Below, one piece after another: positions 6,118 to 6,509 of a stretch of DNA of 6,509 nt; position 1 is the stretch's first letter; every line of letters begins with the position of its first letter. The stretch lies in contig DJDY01000037.1 in NCBI GenBank assembly GCA_002435585.1, forward strand, positions 788 to 7,296, in the 5' to 3' direction. Position numbers and translations under genes: made by a program. The DNA is from Lachnospira sp. UBA5912. Its GTDB lineage: Bacteria; Bacillota; Clostridia; Lachnospirales; Lachnospiraceae. Below the pieces are notes generated by a model. It saw only the letters and a program-made list of their open reading frames with translations, was not told the origin of the DNA and made no database searches.

Positions 6118-6180
6118 GTGAATTATGTCAGTTACTGATATATCAGGATTGCTACATTGCTATGCAATTCACACAATCCT
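6118..6180 (+). repeat. Cluster of nested inverted repeats in the operon 3' region
   Basis: GTGAATT (6118-6124) pairs with AATTCAC (6166-6172). AGGATTG (6145-6151) pairs with CAATCCT (6174-6180) and encloses ATTGC (6156-6160) with GCAAT (6164-6168). CTGATATATCAG (6135-6146) is a 12-base palindrome. The outer pairs overlap, so alternative folds compete. It could be a structured 3' untranslated RNA or a protein-binding site; I recognise no known RNA family. Confidence 0.45.
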
Positions 6181-6229
6181 TACATCATTATTATAGGTTA
6201 CAAGGTTACTACCTCCCTCAAAATGATAG

Positions 6230-6267
6230 ATAAAGCAGGGTCACGATAATAAGTGGCTCTGCTTTAT
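6230..6267 (+). terminator. Probable Rho-independent terminator of the transporter operon
   Basis: ATAAAGCAGGGTCAC (6230-6244) pairs over 15 positions with GTGGCTCTGCTTTAT (6253-6267), with two G-U pairs and the 8-base loop GATAATAA. The 3' arm ends in TTTAT followed by TATG, so the U-tract is short and interrupted. The A-rich 5' arm would give a mirror-image tail on the minus strand. It sits about 185 bases after the last permease and just before a new promoter, which supports an operon end. Confidence 0.6.
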
Positions 6268-6280
6268 TATGTGGCATGAT

Positions 6281-6307
6281 TAATGATTGTAAGATAAGTT
6301 CCGATAT
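6281..6307 (+). promoter_or_regulatory. Sigma-D (sigma-28) type promoter candidate
   Basis: TAAT (6281-6284) and TCCGATAT (6300-6307) are 15 bp apart. The known SigD consensus of Bacillus is TAAA, a spacer of 14-16 bp, then GCCGATAT, so this matches 3 of 4 and 7 of 8 positions. A TATAAT also lies at 6305-6310, but no reasonable sigma-A -35 box is found at 16-18 bp, which favours the sigma-D reading. Transcription would begin about 6314, some 55 bases before the last gene. Confidence 0.5.
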
Positions 6308-6313
6308 AATAAT

Positions 6314-6343
6314 CAGATATCCACGGAGGGAATTATATATCTG
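6314..6343 (+). repeat. Leader hairpin with GGAGGG in its loop
   Basis: CAGATAT (6314-6320) pairs with ATATCTG (6337-6343), leaving a 16-base loop that holds GGAGGG (6325-6330), a strong anti-16S match with no start codon behind it at normal distance. At the DNA level the symmetry extends outward with bulges, reaching CCG at 6301-6303 and CGG at 6356-6358. If transcription starts near 6314 only the inner part is in the RNA. Confidence 0.45.
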
Positions 6344-6369
6344 GTATTATATATACGGAAAGGAATAGA

Positions 6370-6509
6370 ATGAACATAACTAATCAGACACAGACATTGC
6401 TTGATATGTTAAACAGCAGTAACACGAACAGCAGGACGGGTAAGGCAGATTCATATGTAGATATTCTTATCAAGAATAATAATCTGAGATATCAGCAGAA
6501 GATGAAAGA
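6370..6509 (+). CDS. Unrecognised protein, N-terminal 46 codons, cut by right edge
   Basis: An open frame starts at ATG 6370 with AAAGGA (6359-6364) 5 bases upstream and stays open to the end of the window. The visible part begins MNITNQTQTLLDMLNSSNTN and continues with SYVDILIKNNNLRYQQKMK. It is polar and rich in Asn, Gln, Ser and Thr, with no signal peptide or membrane segment in view, and appears to turn helical after about residue 26. I do not recognise the family. It lies beyond a probable terminator and behind a sigma-D-like promoter, so it is probably a separate unit from the sugar operon. If the promoter is real, a motility- or surface-related role is a reasonable guess, but nothing in the protein shows it. 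Confidence 0.65.
   Translation, partial: MNITNQTQTLLDMLNSSNTNSRTGKADSYVDILIKNNNLRYQQKMK

Larger units (their letters stand above)
6048..6369. other. Structured intergenic region (about 320 bp)
   Basis: No coding sequence is apparent. The segment carries, in order, two overlapping hairpins (6063-6108), a cluster of nested inverted repeats (6118-6180), a short spaced direct repeat GGTTAC at 6196-6201 and 6204-6209, a terminator-like hairpin (6230-6267), a sigma-D-like promoter (6281-6307), and a leader hairpin and ribosome site for the last gene. The first 180 bases would be the 3' end of the transporter message. Confidence 0.75.

Overview
The window looks like an AT-rich chromosomal segment from a Gram-positive anaerobe of the Clostridia, most plausibly a Lachnospiraceae-type gut or rumen bacterium. 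This is inferred from strong GAGG/AGGAGG ribosome sites, low-GC codon use, a lipoprotein sugar-binding protein, and an N-terminal sequence very like clostridial cellobiose phosphorylases. The species cannot be named from the sequence. A possible sigma-D (flagellar type) promoter near the right end would fit a motile organism.

Layout. Positions 1-1069 (minus strand) hold the first 356 codons of a GH94 cellobiose phosphorylase that runs off the left edge. Positions 1070-1510 are a divergent control region. It has a candidate promoter for each direction, three copies of the 10-mer AAAACGATTA placed over those promoters, two inverted repeats, and a run of phased A-tracts. Reading right are a LacI-family regulator (1511-2515), a lipoprotein solute-binding protein (2584-3957), and two CUT1-type ABC permeases (4195-5166 and 5169-6047). 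A small AT-rich hairpin separates the regulator from the binding protein. A long, near-perfect hairpin separates the binding protein from the permeases. Positions 6048-6369 are non-coding and rich in inverted repeats; they include a likely terminator, then a sigma-D-like promoter and a leader hairpin for an unrecognised gene that starts at 6370 and is cut by the right edge.

How it works together. The transporter imports a cello-oligosaccharide, probably cellobiose. The phosphorylase then splits it with phosphate into glucose 1-phosphate and glucose. The LacI-type protein probably represses both arms through the three operator copies and lifts repression when a sugar binds. No ATP-binding subunit is present, so the permeases probably share an MsmX/MsiK-type ATPase encoded elsewhere. 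The pathway itself is known. The more unusual material is the non-coding DNA: the layered 1.07-1.51 kb control region, the large intra-operon hairpin, and the structured 6.05-6.37 kb segment. I saw no mobile element, CRISPR array, tRNA or rRNA.
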